A DNA stretch of 64,000 nt. Source: Corallococcus macrosporus (GTDB lineage: Bacteria; Myxococcota; Myxococcia; Myxococcales; Myxococcaceae). Position numbers and translations under genes: made by a program. Under the pieces are notes generated by a model. It saw only the letters and a list, made by a program, of their open reading frames with translations. It ran no database searches and had not been told where the DNA came from. This document shows positions 37,326-46,520 of the stretch, one piece after another. Where the stretch lies: NCBI RefSeq assembly GCF_017302985.1, contig NZ_JAFIMU010000007.1, positions 1,612,001 to 1,676,000 of the forward strand, in the 5' to 3' direction. Position 1 is the first letter of the stretch, and each line of letters begins with the position of its first letter.

Positions 37326-38729
37326 ATGGGGGCGCATGAGAAGTCGGAAGGGCTCTGCGTGGAGACACCGCCGCGCAAGCGGGTGCTCATCCTGGGGGGC
37401 GGCTTCGCGGGCATGTACGCGGCGCTGCACCTGGAGCGGCAGCTGGGCGGGCGGGACGACGTGGAGGTGACGCTCGTCAGCCGCGACAACTTCTTCCTCT
37501 TCACGCCCATGCTCCACGAGGTGGCGGCCAGCGACCTGAACGCGACCGCCATCGTCATCTCGCTGCGCAAGCTGCTGCCGCGCCTGACGTTCGTGGAGGG
37601 CGACGTCAGCGGGCTGGACCTGGAGGCGAAGAAGGTCACCGTGGCGCACGGCGGGCTGGACGGCCACAGCCACACGCTGTCGTTCGACTACGTGGTGCTG
37701 GCCATGGGCTCGGAAACGAACTTCTTCGGCAAGCCGGGCCCGCGTGACTACACGCTGACCATGAAGACGCTGGGCGACGCAATGCTCCTGCGCAACTGCC
37801 TCATCGACCGGCTGGAGGAGGCGGACGCGGACTGCGTGACGGCGGGCAAGCGCGACGCCATCGTCACCTTCGTGGTGGTGGGCGGCGGCTTCGCGGGCGT
37901 GGAGACGGCGGGCGCCATCAACGACTTCATCCACGGCGCCCTGCCCTTCTACCCGAACATCCAGCACGCCAACGTGCGCGTGATGCTGGTGCACGGCGGC
38001 AAGGAGGTGCTGCCGGAATTGGGCGAGGAGCTGGGCGCGTACGCGCGCAAGAAGCTCATCGAGCACGGCGTGGAGGTGCGCACCGGCATCCACGTGAAGG
38101 ACGTGACGGAGGCCGGCGTGGAGCTGCCGGACGGCACGGTGGTGCCCACCAAGACGGTGGTGTGGACCGCGGGCGTCACGCCGCCGTCCCTCCTGGAGAC
38201 GCTGCCGTGCGAGAAGGAGCGCGGCCGGCTCAAGGTGAACGCACAGATGGAGGTGCCCGGCTTCCCGGGCGTGTGGGCGCTGGGCGACTGCGCGTCGGTG
38301 CCGGACGTCACCAATGGGGGCAAGCCCTGCCCACCCACCGCGCAGCACGCGATGCGCCAGGGGCTGGTGGCGGCGCGCAACGTGTGCGCGGCGCTGAAGG
38401 GTCAGCCGGGCAAGGCGTTCCGCTACAAGATGCTGGGACAGCTGGCGGCGATTGGCCGGCGCGCGGGCGTGGCGCGCATCCTGGGGCTGAAGTTCTCCGG
38501 CACCTTCGCGTGGGTGCTGTGGCGCACCGTCTACCTGTTCAAGCTGCCGAAGCTGGAGACGAAGGTGCGCGTGGCCATGGGCTGGACGCTGGACCTGATC
38601 TTCCGCAAGGACGTGGTGCAGCTCATCGGCCCGCGCGAGTTGGATCAGCTCACGCTGCCGGCCCTGCCGCTCAACAGCCGTCAGCAGGTGCGGCAGGTGC
38701 AGGCGCTCCAGCCGCGCACGCAGCACTGA
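37326..38729 (+). CDS. type II NADH dehydrogenase-like FAD oxidoreductase
   Basis: 467 aa. It is a two-dinucleotide-fold flavoprotein: FAD site VLILGGGFAGMYAALHLE at the N-terminus, the NAD(P) site FVVVGGGFAGVETAG about 180-195, and ALGDCASVPD before the C-terminal FAD contact with GKPCPPTAQHAMRQG. A C-terminal hydrophobic/amphipathic segment (TFAWVLWRTVYLFKLP) should attach it to the membrane. It transfers electrons from NADH to quinone without proton pumping (NDH-2 family). The start is ATG 37326 with GAGGAG. It stands alone; the HAD phosphatase is convergent at 38743. Confidence 0.92.
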   Translation: MGAHEKSEGLCVETPPRKRVLILGGGFAGMYAALHLERQLGGRDDVEVTLVSRDNFFLFTPMLHEVAASDLNATAIVISLRKLLPRLTFVEGDVSGLDLEAKKVTVAHGGLDGHSHTLSFDYVVLAMGSETNFFGKPGPRDYTLTMKTLGDAMLLRNCLIDRLEEADADCVTAGKRDAIVTFVVVGGGFAGVETAGAINDFIHGALPFYPNIQHANVRVMLVHGGKEVLPELGEELGAYARKKLIEHGVEVRTGIHVKDVTEAGVELPDGTVVPTKTVVWTAGVTPPSLLETLPCEKERGRLKVNAQMEVPGFPGVWALGDCASVPDVTNGGKPCPPTAQHAMRQGLVAARNVCAALKGQPGKAFRYKMLGQLAAIGRRAGVARILGLKFSGTFAWVLWRTVYLFKLPKLETKVRVAMGWTLDLIFRKDVVQLIGPRELDQLTLPALPLNSRQQVRQVQALQPRTQH

Positions 38730-38742
38730 AGCGCCGTGCGCT

Positions 38743-39399
38743 TCACCCGAGCGGTGGCAGGTGGTGCAGCAGCCGCTCCAGGTCGGGCTGGAGTTCGTCC
38801 GGCGCGGCGGTGGCCAGCTCGTCCTGCGCGTGCGTGCCCCAGGTGACGGCGTAGGTCTTGAGGCCCGCGGCCCGGCCCGCGCGCAGGTCCAGCGTGGTGT
38901 CGCCCACCATCCACAGCCCGCCGGTGCCCAGCGCCTTCAGGGCGTGGTGGATGACGTCCGGCGCGGGCTTGTGCGGGAAGCCGTCCGTGCCCTGCACGTG
39001 GTGCAGCAGGCCGCCCAATCCCATCGCATCCACGAAGCGCCGCGCCATGTCGCCGCGCTTGGTGGTGGCGACGGCGAGCAGGTAGCCCCGCTCGCGCAGG
39101 GTGCGCAGCACGCGCTCGACGCCGGGGAAGGGCCGGGAGCGGCGGTGGAAGTTCAGCGGGTAGTGCTCGCGGTAGGCCGCGCAGAGCGTGACGGCGTGCT
39201 CGGGCGCGAAGCGCGTGTACATGTCCTCCAGCGGCTGACCGATGAGCGCCCGCACCTCCGCGACGGAGGGCACGGGCAGGCCGTGGTGCGTGAAGCCATG
39301 GAGGAAGCTGTCGATGATGTCCGGCAGCGAGTCCACCAGCGTGCCGTCCAGGTCGAAACAGATGCCGCGAGGAGTGACAGTGCTCACGCGCCATTCCAT
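38743..39399 (-). CDS. HAD-family hydrolase (phosphoglycolate phosphatase-like)
   Basis: 218 aa from ATG 39399 behind GGAAGG. HAD motif I is CFDLDGTLVDS (nucleophile Asp), motif II AVATTKRGDM (Thr), motif III Lys in PHKPAPDV and motif IV GDTTLDLRAGRAAG. The cap type and length fit the Gph/PPase subgroup that removes phosphate from small sugar phosphates. GTG 39387 is an alternative start. The 5' end is divergent from the AraC regulator (82 bp). Its true substrate cannot be told from sequence. Confidence 0.92.
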   Translation of the reverse strand: MEWRVSTVTPRGICFDLDGTLVDSLPDIIDSFLHGFTHHGLPVPSVAEVRALIGQPLEDMYTRFAPEHAVTLCAAYREHYPLNFHRRSRPFPGVERVLRTLRERGYLLAVATTKRGDMARRFVDAMGLGGLLHHVQGTDGFPHKPAPDVIHHALKALGTGGLWMVGDTTLDLRAGRAAGLKTYAVTWGTHAQDELATAAPDELQPDLERLLHHLPPLG

Positions 39400-39481
39400 A
39401 CGCCTTCCGGCGCCGCGTGTCCCTATGCTTGCGCCCGCCGTGCGCTCCCTTCCCTGGAGGGGTGCGCCACCGGGGGGCGAC

Positions 39482-40363
39482 ATGCGACGCGCGAAGCAAG
39501 AGAACGGCTTCTGGGTGGCCCCGGAGGTGCCCGGGCTGGAGCTGCACCGGGCGGCGTACACCCGGTGGGCCTTTCCGAAACACTCGCATGATGTCTTCTC
39601 CCTGGTCGCCTACGACGCGGGCGCGCAGTCGATGCAACTGCAGGGGCAGCGGGTGCTGGCCTCGGTGGGCAGCCTCCTCGCCGTGTCGACGGGGGAGATG
39701 CACGAGGGCCGCGCCGCGGACTCCACCATCGGATGGGCCTACCGCATCCTCTACGTCCCGCCCGCGTTGCTCATCCGCGCGGCGGAGGAGACGGGAGCGC
39801 CCGCGGGCACCCTGCCCGGCTTCGCGTCGCCCATGCTCCAGGACGCGGTGCTGATGGAGCGCTTCACCGTGACGTTCGACGCGCTGAAGGACGGCGCCGT
39901 GTCCCTGCTGGAGCGTGAAGAACGGCTCCTGGGATTGCTGGTGGCGCTGCTGCGCCGGCACTCGGGTCTGCCGTACCGGAGGCGGGCGACCGCGTGCGAG
40001 CGGGGCGTGAAGCGGGCGCGCGAGCTGCTGGAGGCCCACCCCACGCGCAACCTGTCGCTGGAGGCGCTCGCGCGCGTCGCGGGGCTCAGCCCGTGGCACC
40101 TGGTGCGCGCGTTCCACCGGCAGTTCGGCCAGACGCCGCAGGTGTTCCAGCGGGCGCTGCGGCTGCGGCTGGCGCAGGAGCTGCTGGCGGGGCCATTGCC
40201 CATGGTGGAGGTGGCGCTCGCGGCGGGCTTCACGGACCAGAGCCACCTCATCAAGCACTTCGGCCGCACGCTGGGGGTGACGCCCGGCGAGTACCGGGCC
40301 GCGGCGCTCGCGGGGCGTGGACCGCGCAAGCACGTACAATCCCAGACGCCCGCGCGTCCGTAG
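39482..40363 (+). CDS. AraC-family transcriptional regulator
   Basis: 293 aa. The N-terminal half is a cupin-like sensing domain (HSHDVFSLVAYDAG, VGSLLAVSTGEMHEG). The C-terminal half carries two helix-turn-helix units: LSLEALARVAGLSPWHLVRAFHRQFG and VEVALAAGFTDQSHLIKHFGRTLG, then TPGEYR. This is the AraC/XylS pattern of ligand-responsive activators, with the HHD metal-type residues in the cupin intact. It is divergent from the HAD gene. The 3' neighbour, a lipoprotein 34 bp on, could be a target or simply adjacent. Confidence 0.93.
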   Translation: MRRAKQENGFWVAPEVPGLELHRAAYTRWAFPKHSHDVFSLVAYDAGAQSMQLQGQRVLASVGSLLAVSTGEMHEGRAADSTIGWAYRILYVPPALLIRAAEETGAPAGTLPGFASPMLQDAVLMERFTVTFDALKDGAVSLLEREERLLGLLVALLRRHSGLPYRRRATACERGVKRARELLEAHPTRNLSLEALARVAGLSPWHLVRAFHRQFGQTPQVFQRALRLRLAQELLAGPLPMVEVALAAGFTDQSHLIKHFGRTLGVTPGEYRAAALAGRGPRKHVQSQTPARP

Positions 40364-40397
40364 GTTGGAGCCCTCTTGAGACAGGAGGGGTCCACAC

Positions 40398-41144
40398 ATG
40401 CAGCGAAGCATCATCGCGGTGGCGGTGCTCACGGGATGGCTCATGGGCTGCGCGCCGGAGCCGACGGCGGACGAAGCGGTGCCCGCGACCACGTCTTCCG
40501 AAGAAGCGTTGGACGCACGGCCCGGGGGCGCGGTGGTGCTGCCTCCGGGAGCGCGCGTGTACGGCCGCCCCATCAGCGCGTGGGCGAAGGAGTGGTACCG
40601 CTGGCACTTCCGCGTGCCCGCGGACCGCAGCCCCATGCTGCGGCTGGAGCAGGACTGCGACGAGGACCAGGACGGCCCCGTCTACTTCGTGCCCACGTAC
40701 GACCTGGACACCACGTACCAGCGCACGTGCCGCGTCCCCCGGAACAAGCCCGTGCTGGTGCCGCTGTGGGTCATCATCAATGACTATCCGTGCCCCGACC
40801 CGTCCTTCGAACCGGCGCCGGGCCAGACGCTGGAGGACTTCCTGCGCCAGGGCGCGCTCGACTTCAACAATGGCACGCAGGACCTGGTGGTCACCGTGGA
40901 CGGCCGGCGCGTGGACACCCGCCCCCACCGCCACACCAGCGGCCTGTTCACGTTCGATGCGGACCCCAGCCTCGTGGGGAAGATTCCCGACCCGTGCCTC
41001 GTGGGCGGAGAGCAGCGCGGCGTGACGGACGGGTGGTGGCTGATGCTCCAGCTCTCCCCGGGCGAGCACGTGGTGAACGTGCGGGCCCTGGCGCCCTTCG
41101 GCGCGCCCGTGGATTACACATACACGCTGCGCGTCGGTCGCTGA
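40398..41144 (+). CDS. lipoprotein of a secreted W-rich family
   Basis: 248 aa. The lipobox is LMGC (C18). The mature part opens ARVYGRPISAWAKEWYRWHF, then QDCDEDQDGPVYFVPTY, RTCRVPRNKPVLVPLWVIINDYPCP and a C-terminal HVVNVRALAPFGAPVDYTYTLRVGR: the layout of a family of secreted proteins found in many bacteria with a conserved WAxxWxxW element, paired cysteines and a beta fold, of unknown function. ATG 40398 is preceded by GGAGGGG. It is 34 bp from the AraC gene. Confidence 0.75.
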   Translation: MQRSIIAVAVLTGWLMGCAPEPTADEAVPATTSSEEALDARPGGAVVLPPGARVYGRPISAWAKEWYRWHFRVPADRSPMLRLEQDCDEDQDGPVYFVPTYDLDTTYQRTCRVPRNKPVLVPLWVIINDYPCPDPSFEPAPGQTLEDFLRQGALDFNNGTQDLVVTVDGRRVDTRPHRHTSGLFTFDADPSLVGKIPDPCLVGGEQRGVTDGWWLMLQLSPGEHVVNVRALAPFGAPVDYTYTLRVGR

Positions 41145-41224
41145 TCGCCAGACTGGCCGTCGCGCGGGGCGTGCGTCAGAGTGCCGCGCGCGATGTCCCG
41201 GGAAGCCTTCCCGGGCGAACGGTC

Positions 41225-42946
41225 ATGGCGGGTGCGCGAATGATGCGAGGACGTCTCGGTTGGATGCTGGGGGCGCTGGTCCTGTGGGTGGGCGCTACGG
41301 GCTGCTCACGGCGCGTGCCGGAGGGCACGCCCGCGGAACAGGCGGTCGAGGACGCGCCCACGGTGTACGTGGCCAGACGCATCCGCACGCTGGATGCCGC
41401 GAAGCCGGAGGCCCAGGCGCTCGCCGTGCGCGACGGCAAGGTGCTGGCCGTGGGCACGCGCGAGGAGGTGCTCGCCGCCGCGGGGAAGACCGCGCGCGTG
41501 GTGGAGCTGGGCGACGCGACGGTGGTGCCCGGCCTCACGGACGCGCACGGGCACCTGGCCGGGCTGGGCCAGGCGCTCGCGAGCGTGCGGCTGGAGGGCA
41601 CCACGTCGCTGGAGGAGGTGCGCCAGCGGCTGGAGAAGGCCCCGGCCACCGCGTACCAGGGGGACTGGCTGGTGGGTCAGGGCTGGGACCAGAACGACTG
41701 GGACACGCCGCGCTTCCCCACCCTCATGGACATGGGCGAGCACCTGAAGGACACGCCCGTGGCGCTGTGGCGCATCGACGGGCACGCGCTGTGGCTCAAC
41801 GGCGCGGCCCTGAAGCGCGCGAACATCACCCGCGACACGAAGGACCCGGAGGGCGGCAGCATCCTGCGCCTGCCGGGGGGCGACCCCAGCGGCGTGCTCA
41901 TCGACAACGCCATGGACCTGGCGATGAAGGTGCTGCCCCCGCCCACCCGTGAGCAGCACGAAGCGCACCTGCGCACCGCCCTGGAGCACTGCGCGCGCGT
42001 GGGCCTCACCGGCGTGCACGACGCGGGCATGGACCTGCGGACCTTCCGCCTGCTCCAGGCCTGGGACAAGGCGGGCACCCTCCCCCTGCGCGTCTACGCC
42101 ATGGCGGATGGCCAGTCGGACGACCGCGTGCAGTACCTGAAGGACGGCCCCTTCCAGGGGAAGCTCCTGACGATGCGCGCGGTGAAGCTCCTCCTGGACG
42201 GCGCGCTGGGCAGCCGAGGCGCGGCGATGGGCGCGGCCTACAGCGACGAGCCCGGCCACCGCGGCCTGCTGCTGCTGCCACCGGAGGAGTACGCCGCGCG
42301 CGTGCACGCCTTCGTGGGCCGCGGCTTCCAGGTGGCGACGCATGCGATTGGTGACCGCGCCAACACGCTGGTGCTGGACACGGTCCTGCGTGAGCTGGCG
42401 GCCCAGGGGACGAAGGACGCGCGTCCCCGCGTGGAGCACGCGCAGATCATGACGGACGAGGACATCCGGCGGCTGGGCGCGAACGGCTTCATCGCGAGCG
42501 TGCAGCCCACGCACGCCACCAGCGACATGCCCTGGGCGGAGAAGCGCGTGGGCCCGGAGCGCATCCAGGGCGCCTATGCGTGGCAGAAGCTGAAGGCCGC
42601 GGGCGCGGTGCTGGCGCTGGGCAGTGACTTCCCGGTGGAGCGTCCGGACGTGCTCGCGGGGCTGTACGCGGCGCGCACGCGGCAGGACGCCAGCGGCCAG
42701 CCGCCGGGCGGGTGGCAGCCGGAGCAGCGCCTGAGCGGCGAGGAGGCGCTGGAGGGCTTCACGGTGGGCGCGGCCTACGCGTCCTTCGCGGAAGGGCAGC
42801 GCGGCCGGCTGAAGCCGGGCCAGGACGCGGACTTCGTGGCGCTGTCCGTGGATCCGGTGGACGCGCCCCCGGCGGACCTGCTCACCGGGCAGGTCCGGCT
42901 GACGGTGGTCGCGGGCCGCGAGGTGTTCCGCGCGGCCGCGAAGTAG
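41225..42946 (+). CDS. YtcJ-like metal-dependent amidohydrolase, lipoprotein
   Basis: 573 aa. The signal peptide and lipobox VGATGC (C27) are followed by an amidohydrolase-3 domain. Metal and active-site features: TDAHGHLAGLG (first His pair), HALWLNG, the later TGVHDAGMD, ATHAIGDRANT, PRVEHAQIM and LGSDFPVE. This fits YtcJ-type enzymes that hydrolyse amide or related bonds at an exported site; the substrate is unknown. ATG 41225 or in-frame ATG 41240/41243 can start it. The stop at 42946 abuts the convergent DUF4139 gene (0 bp gap). Confidence 0.9.
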   Translation: MAGARMMRGRLGWMLGALVLWVGATGCSRRVPEGTPAEQAVEDAPTVYVARRIRTLDAAKPEAQALAVRDGKVLAVGTREEVLAAAGKTARVVELGDATVVPGLTDAHGHLAGLGQALASVRLEGTTSLEEVRQRLEKAPATAYQGDWLVGQGWDQNDWDTPRFPTLMDMGEHLKDTPVALWRIDGHALWLNGAALKRANITRDTKDPEGGSILRLPGGDPSGVLIDNAMDLAMKVLPPPTREQHEAHLRTALEHCARVGLTGVHDAGMDLRTFRLLQAWDKAGTLPLRVYAMADGQSDDRVQYLKDGPFQGKLLTMRAVKLLLDGALGSRGAAMGAAYSDEPGHRGLLLLPPEEYAARVHAFVGRGFQVATHAIGDRANTLVLDTVLRELAAQGTKDARPRVEHAQIMTDEDIRRLGANGFIASVQPTHATSDMPWAEKRVGPERIQGAYAWQKLKAAGAVLALGSDFPVERPDVLAGLYAARTRQDASGQPPGGWQPEQRLSGEEALEGFTVGAAYASFAEGQRGRLKPGQDADFVALSVDPVDAPPADLLTGQVRLTVVAGREVFRAAAK

Positions 42947-44968
42947 CTACAGGTCGGCCTCGTAGGAGAGCGACTCGATGCGCTGGTTCGCTTCCGTCTG
43001 CAGACGGGTGCGCTCCTGCTCGAGTCGCTCCAGTTCCCGGCCGATGCTCTCCAGCCGGTCCTCCTGCGCGTTGAGCTTGGTGACGAAGCGCTCCACCAGC
43101 TCACGCTGGGACGCGCCGCTCTTGAGCGAGTCGATGTTGGAGCGGATCCGCTCCTGGTCCCGGAAGAGCTGGGTGCGCTCCTCGTCCAGCCGCTGCACGT
43201 CGCGGGTGACCTGCGACAGCTTCTCGCGCATGGCCACCACGTCGCGCAGCGCCTGGGCGACGCGCGGGTCGATGTAGTGCGAGTCGAGGAAGAACGTCAC
43301 CTCCTCCAGTCCCACGTTGCCCAGGTAGTACTGGCGATGACCGCGGGTGCGCTCGGTGATGACGAGCGTGTCGGTGGTGCCCGGGGCCAGCTCGCGCTTG
43401 AAGCGCCAGAAGCCGTCCGTCGTCTCCGCGGGGGCGGCGGTGTCCTTCAGTTCCCAGCCGGTGCGCGGGTGCTCCACGTAGAGCGTCTGGGGGCGCTTCG
43501 CCTTGTTGCGCGCGAGGACCTTCGTGCGGCGCTGGTGGAAGAACTCCACGATGAGCGTGCCCCGGCCCAGCCGCGCGCGGAACACCGGACCGTCCTCCAG
43601 GTCCTCCTCCACGGACACGGTGCAGGACAGCTCCACGGCGTAGGGGACGAAGCGCACGTCGTCGGGCTTGAGGGTGTCGAGCATCGCCTCGCCCACGTAG
43701 GTCTCGTCCTCGGTGATGGTGACGGGGCCGCCCTCCAGCGTGAGGCCGGTGGTGTTCTTGAACTCGATGCAGGCCATCGGGTTCTTCTCGCGCGTGGCGC
43801 GGTTGTAGAGCAGCACGCGGCGGCCCTCGAAGGGGCGGTGCAGGATGGGGACGAGCGCGCTCTGGTTGCGGTGCACGGTGACGGGGCGGTCCACGCCGTA
43901 CTCGAAGAGGTCGCCCACCTCCTTCGTCAGCGTCGTCACGGCGGTGCTCTGCTCCAGCATCGCGCGCATGTCGCGTCCGCCGCCGCCAATCATGGGGCCG
44001 CCCTTGGCGCGCATGACGGGGGCCGGGGGCGGCGCGGCCATGGGCATGATGCTGGCGGCGGGGGCGGCGCCCGCGCTGCCAAAGGACTCATCGTCCGCGG
44101 CCATGTCCATGGAGGGCTCGAAGGCGCTCTCGTGGGCCTCCTGGGGGATGACGGGCGCGACGCCGGTCTCCGAGCGCACCTCCACGACGGGACGGCGCAG
44201 GTAGCGAGGGTTGTACAGGTCGTGGACGAAGGACACGGGCAGGCCGGCGATGAGGGACAGCTCCACGTCCACCCAGTCCTCGTCGCCGGTGTTGTCCACC
44301 AGGGCCCAGCCCTGCAGGAGCGGCGGCTGTCCTTCATCCAGGAGGATGCGGTAGCTGGTCTTCCACACGGGGGACTCCAGCACGTAGCTGACGAACAGCT
44401 CGCGCGAGCCCTCTCCGGCGGTGAGGATGGACAGCCGCTTCGAGTCCTTCTTGTACGAGGACATGACGGTGGCCAGGTAGAACTCCAGGTCCTTGCGCAC
44501 GGCCTCGTCGAGGAACTCCAGCTCGCCCAATTCCAGCACGTCGAAGGTGCGCAGCGACGCGCCGACGAGCAGCGTGAGGAAGGGGCGCACGACGCTGGCC
44601 TCGCCCTGCACGACGGGGAGGGATTCGAGGCCGACGATGGCGCCTTCCACCTGGGCACCGCCGACGCGGGCGCGCACGCGAGCGCCCTTCACCTGGCCGA
44701 GCAGCGCGGTGAGGCTGCCGTGTTCGGGGATGCGGATGGTGGCTTCGGAGAGGAGCTGCTCCAGGGGCTTGGTGGAGTCATAGCTCACGGCGGACACCGA
44801 GCCGCCGTTCAAGTCCAGCACGGTCATGGACTTGAGGACGTCGTTCATGTCGCGCGCCTTGAAGTCCAGGTGCGCGGTCTCGCTGCCGGTCACCTTCCCC
44901 CGGCGCTCGAAGTAGCCGACGCCGTGCTTGTAGAGGACGACACGGCGGATGGACAGGGGCGAAGGCAT
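42947..44968 (-). CDS. DUF4139-family protein (mucoidy-inhibitor MuiA-like)
   Basis: 673 aa from ATG 44968. It opens MPSPLSIRRVVLYKHGVGYFER, the characteristic beginning of DUF4139/DUF4140 proteins. A middle beta region (VSYVLESPVWKTSYRILLDEG) holds the DUF4139 core; a low-complexity Pro/Ala/Met linker at about 325-350 (ASIMPMAAPPPAPVMRAKGG) is followed by RKEL-type strands and the last 120 residues are a long charged coiled coil (MREKLSQVTRDVQRLDEERTQL...). The role is not established; relatives affect envelope or mucoid behaviour. It is divergent from the Sit-like island, 121 bp away. Confidence 0.88.
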   Translation of the reverse strand: MPSPLSIRRVVLYKHGVGYFERRGKVTGSETAHLDFKARDMNDVLKSMTVLDLNGGSVSAVSYDSTKPLEQLLSEATIRIPEHGSLTALLGQVKGARVRARVGGAQVEGAIVGLESLPVVQGEASVVRPFLTLLVGASLRTFDVLELGELEFLDEAVRKDLEFYLATVMSSYKKDSKRLSILTAGEGSRELFVSYVLESPVWKTSYRILLDEGQPPLLQGWALVDNTGDEDWVDVELSLIAGLPVSFVHDLYNPRYLRRPVVEVRSETGVAPVIPQEAHESAFEPSMDMAADDESFGSAGAAPAASIMPMAAPPPAPVMRAKGGPMIGGGGRDMRAMLEQSTAVTTLTKEVGDLFEYGVDRPVTVHRNQSALVPILHRPFEGRRVLLYNRATREKNPMACIEFKNTTGLTLEGGPVTITEDETYVGEAMLDTLKPDDVRFVPYAVELSCTVSVEEDLEDGPVFRARLGRGTLIVEFFHQRRTKVLARNKAKRPQTLYVEHPRTGWELKDTAAPAETTDGFWRFKRELAPGTTDTLVITERTRGHRQYYLGNVGLEEVTFFLDSHYIDPRVAQALRDVVAMREKLSQVTRDVQRLDEERTQLFRDQERIRSNIDSLKSGASQRELVERFVTKLNAQEDRLESIGRELERLEQERTRLQTEANQRIESLSYEADL

Positions 44969-45093
44969 GCGCGGGGCTCCGGGTGCGGTGTGGACCTGGG
45001 GGGCTGGTCTAGCAGTGCCAGGGGACAGGGTTCCACTCCGGGTGGGGGCAACGGCCCTGGCATGCTGCACGGAGCGTCATTCCCGGGAGATGC

Positions 45094-45795
45094 ATGCGCG
45101 CGCTGTGTTGGCTGTGGGTCGGGCTGCTCTGGAGCTGTGCGTCGACGCCGTCCACGCCAGCGTTCTCGCCGGAGGTCTTCTGGGCGGAGGCGGAGACCGG
45201 AAGTGAGTGCGCGGACGGGGACGAGGACCAATGCCTCGCGCCCCTGTGCGTGGATGGATCCTGCGCGCTGTTCCGGTGCGAGGACCTGGAGCCGGGCCGC
45301 GTGGTGCATACGCGCGCGGCGCTCGCGCCGCCAGTGTTCGTGGCTCCGGGCAGTGGGCCGCAGCGGACGTGGGGCAGCGCCCAGGGTCTTCCGGGTGATG
45401 CGACGCCGGTCATGGTGTTCCGCTGGTATCCGCGCGAGAAGCTGCCCAGCGAGGTGAAGCGGCAGAAGGCGCTGGAGGAGTGGGCGAAGCGGCCCAAGGA
45501 GCGGCACCACATCTTCCCGCAGGCGTTCAAGGACCACTTCGATTCCAAGCAGATCAATATCCACCAGTACGTGATCGCCATCGATGCGGACCTGCACAAA
45601 CGTATCCACCGTGGAGCGGACGGAGGTCCATGGAACCAGGACTGGCTGCGCTACATCCGGATGAAGGGCCTCAACGAACTCGCTCCCGCGCACTTCGAAC
45701 AGGCCTCCTACCTGATTCAGAAGTACGGTCTCTTTGGTTTGAGCATGACCTACTGGCAACAGGTTGACCTTGCGCCCATACCGGTAGAGGACTGA
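45094..45795 (+). CDS. myxobacterial lipoprotein with C-terminal HH-type nuclease-like motif (candidate SitA-like toxin)
   Basis: 233 aa. The signal peptide ends LLWSC (C15, W at -2 is unusual for a lipobox) and is followed by a cysteine-containing region (SECADGDEDQCLAPLCVDGSC). The C-terminus carries ERHHIFPQAFKDHF (H138/H139), then DADLHKRIHRG and a Gly/Trp segment, the pattern of HNH/LHH toxin nucleases. The whole gene resembles the Myxococcus lipoprotein family TIGR02269/DUF2380. A CXXC-protein gene starts 3 bp after the stop. In M. xanthus, SitA lipoprotein toxins with C-terminal nucleases are passed between cells by outer-membrane exchange and neutralised by a linked SitI; this locus fits by layout. 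Assignment to Sit is inference. ATG 45090 in another frame is not used. Confidence 0.72.
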   Translation: MRALCWLWVGLLWSCASTPSTPAFSPEVFWAEAETGSECADGDEDQCLAPLCVDGSCALFRCEDLEPGRVVHTRAALAPPVFVAPGSGPQRTWGSAQGLPGDATPVMVFRWYPREKLPSEVKRQKALEEWAKRPKERHHIFPQAFKDHFDSKQINIHQYVIAIDADLHKRIHRGADGGPWNQDWLRYIRMKGLNELAPAHFEQASYLIQKYGLFGLSMTYWQQVDLAPIPVED

Positions 45796-45798
45796 CAG

Positions 45799-46518
45799 GT
45801 GCGCTACTTCGAATTGACCGAATCAGACGACCTGGACTCCCGGCACTGGAGTGGGTCCTATCGCGCGGAACGCCAATGGTATCTGCCCAGCGTCCTCTGC
45901 CCACGATGTGACGCCTGGGGAGGCATGACGGCATATCCGTCGGTGGACCTCTCCGCCCTCCCCGAGAAGGATGACCTGAAGAGCGTCTGGCCGCAGACTC
46001 GCGAGGAGTACGAGAGGCGCGCGGCCCTGGTGCGCGCCTTCGCCCCCCCGGAGATTCAGCTCGAACCGGGATGCAGGTTCGGTCCCCTCGTGGGCACGGC
46101 GATGGGCCGGTTCGGCCCCATCACGGCGATGCCTTCGTGGCAGGTCCTCGTGCGTGAGGACACGCTCACAGCGATTCAAGACGCAGGACTGAAAGGCATC
46201 ATCCCAGTCCGGGCGGAGCTGCGGAACCGCCGCACGAAAGAGCTCCCGCAGTACGAACTGGAGGCACGTCCGCTGGCGAAGCTGCATCCCGCGTGCATCC
46301 AGGACCGGGACCGGGTGCCTCCCTGTCTCGAGTCCTGTGGGAACAACGGCTTCTCGCTCCCACCGGAGCGCTGGCTATACGGTGAGTCGCTCCCCGCGGA
46401 CCTGGACCTCTTCGGCGTGGCAGGCACCACCCGCATCGTCGTCTCCGAACGCTTCGTTGACACCGTGAACCGGCTGGGCCCCAGTGACGTGGTCTACCGG
46501 GAGATCACCGTGGAGTAA
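45799..46518 (+). CDS. double-CXXC-motif protein (candidate immunity protein)
   Basis: 239 aa from GTG 45799, 3 bp after the lipoprotein stop. It opens MRYFELTESDDLDSRHWSGS and has a CPRC motif (C34, C37) followed by aromatic GG, and a second set C176-C180 in CLESCGNNG. These match the Myxococcus CXXCG paralogous family (TIGR02264/PF09535), small soluble proteins with no signal peptide that may bind zinc. Position directly behind a nuclease-like lipoprotein suggests cytoplasmic immunity, as SitI is for SitA. The second Cys pair here is degenerate (CxxxCG). The following lipoprotein starts 2 bp on, so three genes form one unit. Confidence 0.75.
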   Translation: MRYFELTESDDLDSRHWSGSYRAERQWYLPSVLCPRCDAWGGMTAYPSVDLSALPEKDDLKSVWPQTREEYERRAALVRAFAPPEIQLEPGCRFGPLVGTAMGRFGPITAMPSWQVLVREDTLTAIQDAGLKGIIPVRAELRNRRTKELPQYELEARPLAKLHPACIQDRDRVPPCLESCGNNGFSLPPERWLYGESLPADLDLFGVAGTTRIVVSERFVDTVNRLGPSDVVYREITVE

Positions 46519-46520
46519 CA